From an uncultured Hyphomonas sp. (GTDB lineage Bacteria > Pseudomonadota > Alphaproteobacteria > Caulobacterales > Hyphomonadaceae): DNA of 64,000 nt. Positions 25,042 to 34,866 of this stretch are shown piece after piece. Each line of letters begins with the position of its first letter. Within the stretch, counting starts at the first letter, position 1. The translations under genes and the position numbers were made by a program. The notes under the pieces were generated by a model. The model saw only the letters and a program-made list of their open reading frames with translations. It was not told the DNA's origin and searched no databases. The DNA is taken from the NCBI RefSeq assembly GCF_963677035.1, contig NZ_OY781472.1:2418001-2482000 (forward strand), in the 5' to 3' direction.

Positions 25042-25914
25042 TCAGCGCTTTTTCCGGACCGGACGCATCAGACCTTCCTGCGCCACGCTGGCGACGAGGC
25101 GTCCATCCTGGGCGTAAATCGAGCCGCGGTTGAAGCTGCGCGCGCCGCCGGCATAGGGGCTGTCCATGGAATAAAGGTGCCAGTCGTCAAACTTGGTCGG
25201 CGCGTGGAACCACATGGCATGGTCGAGGCTGGCGGACATCAGCTCGCCGGTCATCCAGGAGACGCCATGCGGCCGGTTGCCGGTGCCGAGCAGGGCCATG
25301 TCGCTGGCATAGGCCATCAGGCAGTGGTGAAGCCAGGGCGCCTCGTCGATTTTCCGGGCAACCCGGACCCAGAGATTGTGCTTGTCGCTGGCCTTTTCGG
25401 GCTTCAGCGGGTCCAGCGGGTCGATTTCGCGCATCTCGATTGGCCGCGGGCGCAGGAAATGGCCGCGATGGCGTTCCGGCACCTTCTCAGCGAATTTGCG
25501 GCGCCATTCGATGCGGTCATCCAGTGCGTCCGGGCCGGGCACATCCGGCATGTCGTGCTGGTGGTGCCAGCCGTCTTCCACGACCTGGAAACTGGCGGCC
25601 AGGTTGAAGATCTGCTTGCCATGCTGGATCGCGACGACCCGGCGGGTGGTGAAGCTGCCGCCATCGCGCGAATGGTCGACCTGGTAGATGATCGGCACAT
25701 TCGGGTCGCCGGGGCGGATGAAATAGCAGTGCAGCGAATGGCAGGGCCTGTCTTCCGGCACGGTGCGATAGGCCGCGACAAGGCTTTGCGCGATGACCTG
25801 GCCGCCAAAAACGCGCTGGCTTTCTTCTTCATCGGGGCTTTGCCCGCGGAAAAGGTCCGTTTCGAGCCGCTCGATATCGAGCAGTGCCAGCAGATCGCTT
25901 ACCGGATCAGTCAT
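25042..25914 (-). CDS. tesB: Acyl-CoA thioesterase II
   Basis: The 290-residue double hot-dog thioesterase hydrolyses medium- and long-chain acyl-CoA. Family motifs are RVFGGQVIAQSL near residue 40, HSLHCYFIRPGDP, and the C-terminal SLDHAMWFH block carrying the active-site Asp/His, followed by DDWHLY and FNRGSIYAQDGRLVAS. The start at 25914 (MTDPVSDLLALLDIE) is supported by GGGAGG about 9 nt upstream and by family length (286-290); the frame continues upstream without homology. It is monocistronic and divergent from the acyl-CoA synthetase gene. Confidence 0.94.
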   Translation of the reverse strand: MTDPVSDLLALLDIERLETDLFRGQSPDEEESQRVFGGQVIAQSLVAAYRTVPEDRPCHSLHCYFIRPGDPNVPIIYQVDHSRDGGSFTTRRVVAIQHGKQIFNLAASFQVVEDGWHHQHDMPDVPGPDALDDRIEWRRKFAEKVPERHRGHFLRPRPIEMREIDPLDPLKPEKASDKHNLWVRVARKIDEAPWLHHCLMAYASDMALLGTGNRPHGVSWMTGELMSASLDHAMWFHAPTKFDDWHLYSMDSPYAGGARSFNRGSIYAQDGRLVASVAQEGLMRPVRKKR

Positions 25915-26102
25915 TCTTATGTGCCTCCCATTGTGCAGCGCAGCAGATACAGAACCCGGCTGCAGATGCAATAGCTGCCAGTTTATGAGGCCTGTGTGGG
26001 GGCAAATCGATGAAATTTCAACGATTCCCGAACCGGCCCGTTCACCCTGTTTCGCTAAGATGCCTGATAACGACACTCTGGTGATGTGCGAGGCGGTTGT
26101 CG

Positions 26103-27890
26103 ATGAAGGCCCTGTCAAACCTGCAACGTGATGCGAAATTCCTTACAGGGGCGCTGAGCCTCCTGAAGTGGACCAAGGGGATCTCGCCCGACAGCGACTT
26201 CCTCGTGCCGGATGATTTTGAGCGCGCCGTGGATGAGCACGCCATTCGCATCGCCTTCCGCTTTGACGGCCGCCTGACGACCTATGCCGAGTTCGATGCC
26301 CATGCGAACCGCTATGCCCATTGGGCGCTGCAGCGCGGGCTGAAGCAGGGCGATGTGGTCGCGTTGTTGATGGAGAACCGGCCGGATTATGTCGCCGCCT
26401 GGGCCGGCCTGTCGAAGGTCGGCGTGGTCGCGGCGCTGGTGAATACCAATCTCGACGGTGAAGCGCTGGCCTACAGCCTGAACATTGCCGGCGCGCAGAA
26501 GCTGATCACCGGCACCGGTTTCGAGACCGCCGTCCACAGTGCCCGGCCCTTTCTGGATGGGCCGCTCGACGTATGGTCTCTGAACAGTCCGGTCTTCCGC
26601 GACATCGCTGCGGAATTGAAGGACATGCCCACCTACCGGCCGACGCGCCTGCGCCGGGCGGGCCTGAAGGGCAAGGACACCTGCCTCTTCGTCTACACGT
26701 CCGGCACGACAGGCATGCCCAAGGCCGCGAAGCTGAGCCATGCGCGGGTGCGCACGCTGATGCGGAACTTTATCGGCCCGTGCGAGATCACGCCGAAGGA
26801 TCGCATCCTGGAGGCATTGCCGCTCTACCACGCCACCGGCGGCGTCTGCGCGGTCGGCGCGGCCTTGATGAGCGGGGCCAGCCTGATCCTGGAGCGCAAA
26901 TTTTCCGCGAGCCGCTTCTGGGACGATGCCGAACTGAACGGCGCGACACTGTTCGTCTATATTGGCGAGATCTGCCGCTACCTGCTGAACCAGCCGAAAC
27001 GGCCAGCGGACAAGGCACATCAGATCCGTGGCGGATTCGGCAACGGGCTGCGCGAAGATGTCTGGGCGCGCTTTGCTGACCGGTTCGGCGTGTCGGACTT
27101 CAAGGAGTTCTACGGCTCGACCGAGGGCAATGTCAGCCTTCTGAACATCGACGGGAAGATCGGCGCCTGTGGCCGCATCCCGCCATGGATGAAAAAGCCG
27201 TTTGCTCATGTCGCCTTCGTCAAGCCGGATTTGGAAACCGAACAGCCGCTGCGCGGCGCAGACGGGTTCTGCGTGCGGGCGGGCATCGATGAAGCCGGCG
27301 AAGTTCTGGGCCGGATCGGAGAGGATAACCGCACCCGGTTCGAAGGCTATACAGACAGCCGCGATACCGAAGGCAAGGTGCTGTATGATGTCTTCGAGAA
27401 GGGCGACATGTGGTTCCGCACCGGCGATCTGATGCGGAAAGACAAGGACGGATACGTCTATTTTGTCGACCGGATCGGCGACACGTTCCGCTGGAAGGGC
27501 GAGAACGTTGCCACGAACGAAGTCGGCGAAGCCTTCTCACACATCCAGGGTGTGGAGACGGCCAATGTTTATGGAATTGCCGTGCCTGGCGCCGATGGCA
27601 AAGCGGGCATGGCGGCAATCACGGCGTCGGATGAACTCGACATAGCTGGTCTCCACCGGCTACTGGCAGAACGCCTGCCGGGATATGCCATCCCGGTCTT
27701 CCTGCGCGTGCAAAAGGAACCGGAAACCACCGGCACCTTCAAGTATCGCAAGTTCGAACTGGTCAAGGACGGGTTCGATCCGCACCAGGTGCATGACCCG
27801 CTCTACGTCTACAACGCCGAAGACGGCTGCTACGAGCCGATGACCGAAGAGGTCTACAAGAAGGTCGTCAACGGCGGCGGCCGGTTCTAG
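26103..27890 (+). CDS. FATP-type long-chain acyl-CoA synthetase
   Basis: The 595-residue AMP-forming ligase activates long or very long fatty acids with ATP and CoA. It has the P-loop-like FVYTSGTTGMPKAAKLSH and the FATP-subfamily block FKEFYGSTEGNVSLLN, then WFRTGDLM and DRIGDTFRWKGENVATNEV. This subfamily includes vectorial fatty-acid transport proteins. The ATG at 26103 is preferred, with GAGGCGG about 6 nt upstream; an in-frame TTG lies 6 nt earlier. It overlaps the end of the convergent RimK-like gene by 4 nt. Confidence 0.92.
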   Translation: MKALSNLQRDAKFLTGALSLLKWTKGISPDSDFLVPDDFERAVDEHAIRIAFRFDGRLTTYAEFDAHANRYAHWALQRGLKQGDVVALLMENRPDYVAAWAGLSKVGVVAALVNTNLDGEALAYSLNIAGAQKLITGTGFETAVHSARPFLDGPLDVWSLNSPVFRDIAAELKDMPTYRPTRLRRAGLKGKDTCLFVYTSGTTGMPKAAKLSHARVRTLMRNFIGPCEITPKDRILEALPLYHATGGVCAVGAALMSGASLILERKFSASRFWDDAELNGATLFVYIGEICRYLLNQPKRPADKAHQIRGGFGNGLREDVWARFADRFGVSDFKEFYGSTEGNVSLLNIDGKIGACGRIPPWMKKPFAHVAFVKPDLETEQPLRGADGFCVRAGIDEAGEVLGRIGEDNRTRFEGYTDSRDTEGKVLYDVFEKGDMWFRTGDLMRKDKDGYVYFVDRIGDTFRWKGENVATNEVGEAFSHIQGVETANVYGIAVPGADGKAGMAAITASDELDIAGLHRLLAERLPGYAIPVFLRVQKEPETTGTFKYRKFELVKDGFDPHQVHDPLYVYNAEDGCYEPMTEEVYKKVVNGGGRF

Positions 27891-29359
27891 GCAACCCGGC
27901 CCATGCGCTGTTCCAGGCGTGTGGAGAACCAGGATATCAACCGGCGCCACAATTCGTCCTTCAGAATGGCGCCTTCGACATCATGATCGATCGACGGATT
28001 GTCATTGATCTCAATGATCATGACGCCGCGCTCTGTCTCTTTCAGATCCACGCCATAAAGGCCGTCGCCGATGAGACGGGCAGAGCGCACTGCAGCATCG
28101 ACAATGGCGGGCGGGGCATCCTCGACCGCGACCGTCTTGAAGCCGCCTTCCGTGGTCTTTCCGTCCGGGCCGTGCTTCACGATCTGCCAATGGCCGCGTG
28201 CCATTCTGTACTGGCACGCATAGAGCGGCTCACCGTTCAGCACGCCAATGCGCCAGTCGAACTTTGTGGGCACGAATTCCTGCGCGATGACGAGGGCCGT
28301 GGTTTCGAACATGGCCTTCACGCCGGTCTTCAGCTCCTCCAGTGTCTTTGCCTTCACCATGTTGGAGCCGAACGAGCCATCAGGCGTCTTCAGGACAACC
28401 GGCGAGCCGAGCTTTTCGAACACGGCTTTCAGGTCTGACTTCTCGTCGAGGATCTCCGTTTGCGGAATGGGCAGGCCGGCCTTCTCCAGGATCTCCTTCA
28501 GGTACACCTTGTTCGTGCAGCGGATCATGGAGTGCGTGTCGTCGATGACGGGCATGCCTTCCTGCTCGGCCCGGCGGGCGAACTTGTAGGTATAGTTGTT
28601 GATCTGCGTTGTGGCGCGGATGAACAGGGCGTCGAACTCCGCGAGGCTGGTCAGGTCTGACGGCTCGATGATTTCGACTTCCACGCCCATCTTCGCCGCC
28701 ACATCTGCGAGGCGCTTGATCGAGGCGGGCTTCGATGGAGCCGTGTGCGTTTCGTTCGGGTCGACCAGAACGGCGAGGGCCCATTTGGCGGGGGCCCTGG
28801 TCTTTGGTTCGCTGATCCGCCCGCTCGTATAGGCCTCCATGGCGCGGAGGAAGAACTCCCGCCGCTCGCCTTTCAGCTTCTGCGGTGGCACCATGCGTAC
28901 ACGGGCGATACCGTGCGCGGCGGCCGGGTCGAACTCGACTTCCAGAGCCGGGACGCGAAACCAGTCGGAGACTTCGCGGGCGAGCCGTTCATAGCCCGCC
29001 GTTTCCGGCTTCGAGAAGGCGACGAACAGGCTGCCGGTTTCCGGGGCGCCTTTGGCGCGCGCATCCCGCAGGCGTTCGCCAAGATCGGGCAGGGCGTGGC
29101 TATACAGGCCCTTGGCCGACAGCTCGACCATGGTCTGCACGCTGGGGCTGACCCGGTGTCCGCGCGCCTCGGCCAGCAGGGAAGCGTAATAGCCTTCCGA
29201 CTGGTACCCGTAGGACCGGCAGAGATTCAGGATATAGGGCCGCCGTCCGGCGAACAGGGCCGGGCGGGCGATATAGTCCGATACACGGAGCACTTTGTGC
29301 GGTGTTTCGGCTTGTGAAATGTCGTTCGCGTTTTCGACGAGAATGACCCAGTCGGTCAT
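27887..29359 (-). CDS. RimK-like ATP-grasp ligase with N-terminal RLAN-type domain
   Basis: This is a 490-residue protein. Residues about 1-180 form an N-terminal domain (SDYIARPALFAGRRPYILNLCRSYGYQSEGYYASLLAEARGH) typical of RimK-like ligase N-terminal regions. The remainder is an ATP-grasp domain with SPVVLKTPDGSFGSNMVK, ALVIAQEFVPTKFDWRIGVL, and the metal site VMIIEINDNPSIDHDVEG. RimK relatives add glutamate or other amino acids to protein or peptide ends. It is followed upstream by a GNAT gene (14-nt gap) and proB, suggesting a glutamate-linked role. The substrate is unknown. Confidence 0.88.
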   Translation of the reverse strand: MTDWVILVENANDISQAETPHKVLRVSDYIARPALFAGRRPYILNLCRSYGYQSEGYYASLLAEARGHRVSPSVQTMVELSAKGLYSHALPDLGERLRDARAKGAPETGSLFVAFSKPETAGYERLAREVSDWFRVPALEVEFDPAAAHGIARVRMVPPQKLKGERREFFLRAMEAYTSGRISEPKTRAPAKWALAVLVDPNETHTAPSKPASIKRLADVAAKMGVEVEIIEPSDLTSLAEFDALFIRATTQINNYTYKFARRAEQEGMPVIDDTHSMIRCTNKVYLKEILEKAGLPIPQTEILDEKSDLKAVFEKLGSPVVLKTPDGSFGSNMVKAKTLEELKTGVKAMFETTALVIAQEFVPTKFDWRIGVLNGEPLYACQYRMARGHWQIVKHGPDGKTTEGGFKTVAVEDAPPAIVDAAVRSARLIGDGLYGVDLKETERGVMIIEINDNPSIDHDVEGAILKDELWRRLISWFSTRLEQRMGRVA

Positions 29360-29373
29360 GAAAGTGCTGTGCC

Positions 29374-29826
29374 TCAGAGAAGGATGGGTTTTTCCATCCG
29401 GGCTGCTGTTTCCCCGTCCGGATAATAGGACGGTATTTTCGCCATTACGCGGAAATCGTGGCGTTCGTAAAGCCGGATTGCAGCGGCGTTGGACAAACGC
29501 ACTTCCAGGCGTACCCGGTCACAGCCCCGGCCCCGGGCGCCAACCTCCCCGGCAGCCAGAAGCGCGGCCGCGACACCCTTCCCGCGATGGCTGGGCGCAA
29601 CGGTGACGGAGTAGAGCCGGGCCACTTTTGTTCCTGTGCGGTAGAGGTAAACGGCGGCGCCGCAGATTTCGTCATCACAAATAGCGGCATAGGCCATGGA
29701 CTGCCCGCGCAGCAGCCGCCGCCAGGTGCGGACGGGGAACCGGTCGTCTGGAGGGAAATTCTGTTCCAGCGCCACAAGGGCGGGGATGTCGGTTTCGGTG
29801 GCGGGCCGTATCCGGGCCGCTGTCAC
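29374..29826 (-). CDS. GNAT N-acetyltransferase (RimI-like)
   Basis: The 150-residue acetyltransferase has the acetyl-CoA binding motif as [24 protein letters not shown] and the C-terminal [16 protein letters not shown] typical of RimI-like members. It acetylates an amino group on a protein or small molecule. Its start overlaps the proB stop by 4 nt, and the RimK-like ligase gene follows 14 nt later. The three are therefore probably co-transcribed and may modify the same target, which is inferred. Confidence 0.9.
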   Translation of the reverse strand: MTAARIRPATETDIPALVALEQNFPPDDRFPVRTWRRLLRGQSMAYAAICDDEICGAAVYLYRTGTKVARLYSVTVAPSHRGKGVAAALLAAGEVGARGRGCDRVRLEVRLSNAAAIRLYERHDFRVMAKIPSYYPDGETAARMEKPILL

Positions 29827-30938
29827 GTGCGGACCATGTCGTCGCGGTGGACGATGGCGGGTCTGCCGCGATAGCCGAGGATGGCCTCGATCTCGTCGCT
29901 CTGGCGTCCGGCGATGTGCTGGATGTCTGCGGCGGAATAGGCCGTGACTCCGCGCGCAATGATCCTGCCTTCAGGCGATCTGATGGCGACAGCGGCGCCC
30001 TTGTCGAAACTGCCCTCCACGCCGGTGACGCCGACGGCCAGCAGGCTGGCGCCGTCTGTCAGGGCGCGGGCCGCGCCTTTGTCGACGGTGATGAAGCCTT
30101 CCGGCTGGAGGTGTCCGGCGAGCCAGGCCTCGCGGGCACGGGCCGGGGTGATGTTGGCGCGGATCAGCGTCGCCCGGGCGCCTTCGGCGAGGGCCAGCAG
30201 CGGATGTTCGCGGTTGCCGATCGTGATGACGGTGGAACAGCCCGCGGCATGGGCGATACGGGCTGCGGCCAGCTTGGTGACCATGCCGCCGGAGCCGACA
30301 CCTGCCGAGGCATTTGCACCCGTCGCCATCGCATCATGTTCCGGCGTCAGCGTGTCCAGCACGTCGATATGCGTGGCGTCCGGATGGCTGCGCGGGTCGG
30401 CTGTGTAGAGGCCGTCAATGTCGGACAGGAGAACCAGCAGATCCGCGCCCATCATCTGGGCGACCCGGGCGGCGAGCCGGTCATTGTCGCCATAGCGGAT
30501 TTCTTCGGTGGCGACCGTGTCGTTCTCATTGATCACCGGCACGACGCCGGCTTCCAGCAGGGTTTCCAGCGTGGCGCGGGCGTTCAGCCAGCGGCGGCGG
30601 ATTTCCGTATCGGTCGGCGTCAGCAGCGCCTGACCGGCCGTCAGGCCATGAGGGCTGAAAGCGGTGGCGAGGGCAGCCATCAGGCGCGGCTGGCCGATGG
30701 CCGCGGCAGCCTGCTTCTGGTCCAGTCTGGCTGTACCGGCAGAGCCGATCTCCGCCCGGCCCAGCGCCACCGCGCCGGAGGAGACGAGGATGACTTCCTG
30801 CCCACGCGCCCGGCAGGTGGCGATGTCGGCAGCCAGCTTCTCCAGCCAGGCAAGCCGGGGGTGTCCGTCTTCGGCAATCAGGGCCGATCCGGTCTTGACG
30901 ACGATGCGTTTGGCCTGGGTGAGAACGTCAGCAATCAT
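29823..30938 (-). CDS. proB: Glutamate 5-kinase
   Basis: The 371-residue enzyme makes gamma-glutamyl phosphate, the first step of proline synthesis. The amino-acid-kinase domain shows [10 protein letters not shown] at residues 12-21, [14 protein letters not shown], the [24 protein letters not shown] catalytic region, and [15 protein letters not shown]-terminal PUA domain follows from about residue 280, as in E. coli ProB (367 residues). Feedback inhibition by proline is known for the family. proA is not adjacent. It sits downstream of obg, a common alphaproteobacterial arrangement, with a small plus-strand gene between them. Confidence 0.96.
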   Translation of the reverse strand: MIADVLTQAKRIVVKTGSALIAEDGHPRLAWLEKLAADIATCRARGQEVILVSSGAVALGRAEIGSAGTARLDQKQAAAAIGQPRLMAALATAFSPHGLTAGQALLTPTDTEIRRRWLNARATLETLLEAGVVPVINENDTVATEEIRYGDNDRLAARVAQMMGADLLVLLSDIDGLYTADPRSHPDATHIDVLDTLTPEHDAMATGANASAGVGSGGMVTKLAAARIAHAAGCSTVITIGNREHPLLALAEGARATLIRANITPARAREAWLAGHLQPEGFITVDKGAARALTDGASLLAVGVTGVEGSFDKGAAVAIRSPEGRIIARGVTAYSAADIQHIAGRQSDEIEAILGYRGRPAIVHRDDMVRT

Positions 30939-31038
30939 GGCGCGCAGCGATACATGAGAGTGGCCTCTGCCGGAAGGAAAAAGTCGAGCGTTGACAAGGC
31001 AGGCCGTTGCGCCTCAGTGAGGCGAAAAGGGAGGTACC

Positions 31039-31273
31039 CATGCCGCAATTCAACATGATCCTGATCACGCCCGAACAAGCCGCTGGCCATGATGTGCTGG
31101 AGCACACGGCCGGCACGCCCGCGCGTGAAGGCGGCGGGGACGAGACCTATCGCTGCGGACGGTGCAAGACGACGCTTCTGGTGGATGTGGCTCATCATGA
31201 TGCGCATGGCGTAATCGTAAAGTGCGGCAAGTGCGGCGCGTTGAATACGGAACCGCACCACCATCACCACTAG
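31039..31273 (+). CDS. Small zinc-ribbon protein with a natural pentahistidine tail
   Basis: This 77-residue protein has two CxxC knuckles (CGRC at about residue 42 and CGKC at about 65) that form a zinc ribbon, and it ends in five consecutive histidines after NTEP. GGGAGG lies 5 nt before the ATG. It lies on the opposite strand between proB and obg, and its stop is only 3 nt from the obg stop. I do not recognise a family. Metal binding or a nucleic-acid/regulatory role is plausible. Confidence 0.75.
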
Positions 31274-31276
31274 GCC

Positions 31277-32332
<1,056 letters not shown>

Positions 32333-32341
32333 TTACGTGTT

Positions 32342-32857
32342 TCAGCCAACGCGCGCCATGTCGAAATGATCGACGCGCTCGCCGCGGCCCATGCAGAATA
32401 CTTTGCCCCGGTCTGCCTTCATGAACCGCAGCTTTTCCAGAACCCGGCCGGACGCGGGATTGTCAGCCAGATAGCCTGAGACAAAACCCCGTTCGCCCCG
32501 CTCACGCAGCCACTGGATCAGGGCGCCCGCCGCTTCGGTCATGAAGCCATGGCCCCAGGCCGACGGCGCCAGCCAGTAGCCAACATTGAAGGGCAGGTGC
32601 GTGTCCTTCCGCTCGCCACTCACGACACCGATCAAGCGCTTGTCCTGCTCGATCGCCAGAATGTGCCTTGTGTTGGTTTCCCGCCCGGTAGGGTGCCTGG
32701 AGATCCACTCTTCCGTCTGTGAGACGGTTTGGTGGGCCGGAATGCTAACCACCATTCGATAGATCTGTGGCTGGTTCACCAGGTCGGTAATTGCGGGCGC
32801 ATCCTCCAGCCAGATGCGACGCAAGGTGAGCCTGTCGGTCGTTATGACGGCGCTCAT
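32342..32857 (-). CDS. GNAT N-acetyltransferase in the rplU-obg operon
   Basis: The 171-residue RimJ/RimL-type acetyltransferase opens ITTDRLTLRRIWLEDAPAITDLVNQP and carries a GYWLAPSAWGHGFMTEAAGALI acetyl-CoA site. It ends with NPASGRVLEKLRFMKA. The start at 32857 is fixed by AGGAG about 7 nt upstream. A GNAT gene between rpmA and obg is common in alphaproteobacteria. Its substrate is unproven, and a ribosomal protein or tRNA-related target is a context-based guess. Confidence 0.9.
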   Translation of the reverse strand: MSAVITTDRLTLRRIWLEDAPAITDLVNQPQIYRMVVSIPAHQTVSQTEEWISRHPTGRETNTRHILAIEQDKRLIGVVSGERKDTHLPFNVGYWLAPSAWGHGFMTEAAGALIQWLRERGERGFVSGYLADNPASGRVLEKLRFMKADRGKVFCMGRGERVDHFDMARVG

Positions 32858-32900
32858 GCTGTGACTCCTTCCTGAGTCGTTCACCAGCAGGGGAGACATT

Positions 32901-32932
32901 AAAAAGGGGGAGACAGTGGCCTGCCTCCCCCT
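32901..32932 (-). terminator. Terminator after rpmA
   Basis: On the minus strand GGGGGAG (32932-32926) pairs with CTCCCCC (32913-32907) around a 12-nt loop, followed by a TTTTT run (32906-32902). It lies about 57 nt after the rpmA stop and may attenuate read-through into the GNAT-obg genes. Confidence 0.85.
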
Positions 32933-32988
32933 GGAAACTGATCGTCTGAAGCGATCCGGCCACGTTCCCGCGGCCGCGCTGTCAGCCG

Positions 32989-33258
32989 CTATTCTGCTGC
33001 TTCCGCTGCCGGCACAATGTTTACGTAGACGCGGCCCTTGGCCTTCTTCGCAAACTCGACCTTGCCCTCGGTAAGCGCAAAGAGGGTGTGATCGCGGCCC
33101 ATGCCAACGCCTTTGCCCGGCCATTTCTGAGTGCCGCGCTGACGCACGAGGATATTGCCCGGGATGACATGCTCGCCACCGAACTTCTTCACACCGAGAT
33201 ACTTCGGATTCGAATCGCGGCCGTTACGGGACGAGCCACCTGATTTCTTATGAGCCAT
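32989..33258 (-). CDS. rpmA: 50S ribosomal protein L27
   Basis: The 89-residue ribosomal protein has the conserved opening [21 protein letters not shown] and the RQRGTKWHPG-like block ([22 protein letters not shown]). L27 reaches the peptidyl-transferase centre with its N-terminus. No Firmicutes-type N-terminal pro-sequence is present. The C-terminal extension ([19 protein letters not shown]) is usual for alphaproteobacteria. It lies 41 nt after rplU. Confidence 0.97.
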   Translation of the reverse strand: MAHKKSGGSSRNGRDSNPKYLGVKKFGGEHVIPGNILVRQRGTQKWPGKGVGMGRDHTLFALTEGKVEFAKKAKGRVYVNIVPAAEAAE

Positions 33259-33299
33259 AGTCTGCTCCTGATCCTTTAGCGGAGGGCCTTATACAGGCC

Positions 33300-33926
33300 T
33301 TATGCGTCTTTTGCGAGTTCTTTTGCCTGCTCGACCCAGCCGTCCTTTTCGAAGCGGCCGGAAAGACCCAGCTGCTCTTCCAGTTCGGCGATCTGCGCGT
33401 CGGTGAGGGCGGCGACCTGAGCGAAGGTCGTGATGCCTGCGCCGTTCAGCTTTTTCTCAAGCGCCGGGCCAATGCCGGTCATTTTCTTGAGATTGTCGGC
33501 AGCACCTGCTTCGGCGGCCGGGGCCGCAGCGGCCTCTGCTTTCGGTGCAGCGGCTTCAGCCTTCGGGGCGTCTTCTGTCTTGGCAGCAGCTTTCTTCGCC
33601 GGCTTCTTGGCGCCATCGGCGCTGATTCCGGTGATTTTCACCACGGTGAGGTGCTGTTTGTGGCCGATCGTACGGCGGTAGGTCTGGCGCTGGCGCTTCT
33701 TGCGGGTGATGACTTTGTCACCACGGGTCTGCTCAGCAACTTCGCCCGTGACAGCCGCGCCAGCCACGACGGGCGCGCCAACTGTCACATCTGCGCCTTC
33801 ACCCAGCATCAGGACGGTATCGAACACCACATCCTTGCCAGCGTCGGCATTAAGCTTTTCGACAACAATCGTATCGCCTTCAGCGACCTTGTATTGTTTG
33901 CCACCTGTCTTGATGACCGCGAACAT
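33300..33926 (-). CDS. rplU: 50S ribosomal protein L21 with a C-terminal helix-hairpin-helix extension
   Basis: The first about 103 residues are a normal L21 ([20 protein letters not shown]... ending with the [15 protein letters not shown] rRNA-binding region). A low-complexity Ala/Lys/Glu/Pro linker follows (about residues 110-150). Then comes a helix-hairpin-helix-like domain with [25 protein letters not shown] and WVEQAKELA. Total length is 208, twice E. coli L21. The ATG at 33926 has AAGGA 8 nt upstream; another in-frame ATG lies 9 nt earlier. It heads the rpmA-obg operon. Confidence 0.95.
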   Translation of the reverse strand: MFAVIKTGGKQYKVAEGDTIVVEKLNADAGKDVVFDTVLMLGEGADVTVGAPVVAGAAVTGEVAEQTRGDKVITRKKRQRQTYRRTIGHKQHLTVVKITGISADGAKKPAKKAAAKTEDAPKAEAAAPKAEAAAAPAAEAGAADNLKKMTGIGPALEKKLNGAGITTFAQVAALTDAQIAELEEQLGLSGRFEKDGWVEQAKELAKDA

Positions 33927-34106
33927 GGGTCTCATCCTTCCGGCATGGAAATAAACGGGATTCGCGCGGAGCCGTCGCCGACCCCGCGCCTGAAGCGGGG
34001 GGTAAACACCAAAGCGGCAGCGCTGTCAAATATCATCTTCAGGCGTTTTCAGGTGGTTGAAATCTGCGCGCAGTCATTATAGGTGACGGCGCTTCAACAC
34101 CGGCGC

Positions 34107-34196
34107 GGAGAGGTGCTAGAGTGGTTGAATAGGCTAGTCTCGAAAACTAGTGAACTCGCAAGGGTTCCGAGGGTTCGAATCCCTCTCTCTCCGCCA
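34107..34196 (+). tRNA. tRNA-Ser (anticodon CGA)
   Basis: The 90-nt class II tRNA has acceptor GGAGAGG/CTCTCC, anticodon stem CTAGT-CTCGAAA-ACTAG and a long variable arm. CCA is encoded (34194-34196). An integrase-family gene begins 88 nt downstream, so the 3' half of this gene is the probable attachment site of an integrated element. Confidence 0.96.
34177..34196 (+). other. Presumed attachment site (tRNA-Ser 3' end)
   Basis: The 3' end of tRNA-Ser lies directly before an integrase fragment. Tyrosine integrases of this kind usually recombine within the T-arm/acceptor region. I could not find a second copy of this sequence in the window, so the distal boundary must lie beyond 64000 or have been lost. 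Confidence 0.4.
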
Positions 34197-34284
34197 GCCG
34201 TACCAACGGCCCTGATTTTCCGTAACAATCTGAAAATCTGTAGAATTTTGTGCACCCAGGTACAATCCTTGGTACATTTTGAGC

Positions 34285-34866
34285 ATGAAAAAGGCTCGAT
34301 CAACTTGCGTTTTTAAGCGCAACAACGGTGTGTATTATTTCCGCCGCGCCGTACCTTTCGATCTCGTGGATCTGGTAGGAAAACGAGAGTGGAAATCCTC
34401 ACTGCAGACTACCGATCTCACCCGGGCGCTCATCGATGCCGCACCGCTGCTCGAACGAACCGAAAGACAGATCGCCCAGCTTAGGGGTAGTGCAGCTCCA
34501 AACGACCCAATTGATACCGAACTTCCCGCGTCCGACGAGCAAGTAGTGGAAATAGCGACCGCGCTCTTTTCACGGCGCGCAACTATGTCGATTGGTCGAC
34601 TAGATGGCCGGATTGGAGCGGGACGGGTCCGAGGCAAGGCAGCGCAGGAAACGCTGAGTGCGCTTGAGGCGGAGTTGGCCGAGCTTGAAGCTGGTTCTCC
34701 CCTGATCGGTGAACATAGGGTGTTCGCTGCGCTCTTGCCTGAAATTGAGGTTCGTGCTCGCCGCGCAATAGATCCTGATGGCCGGTTGGGCATCGATCTC
34801 AGAAAGATCCAGTGGCAAATATGGAAGGATGTCTTGCGAAGGGATTGTCAAAGGAACCAGGCTTGA
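34285..34866 (+). pseudogene. Tyrosine recombinase (integrase), truncated by an IS6 element
   Basis: About 193 residues remain of what should be roughly 400 or more. The N-terminus (CVFKRNNGVYYFRRAVPFDLVDLVGKREWKSSLQT) matches the arm-binding/SAM-like start of tRNA-targeting integrases. The catalytic domain with the R-H-R-Y tetrad is absent. The reading frame enters the left end of an IS6-family element at about 34841, and the last residues (from about 186) are IS sequence. Upstream, GGTACA direct repeats (34249-34276 region) resemble integrase promoter/arm sites. The element can no longer excise with this gene. Confidence 0.82.
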
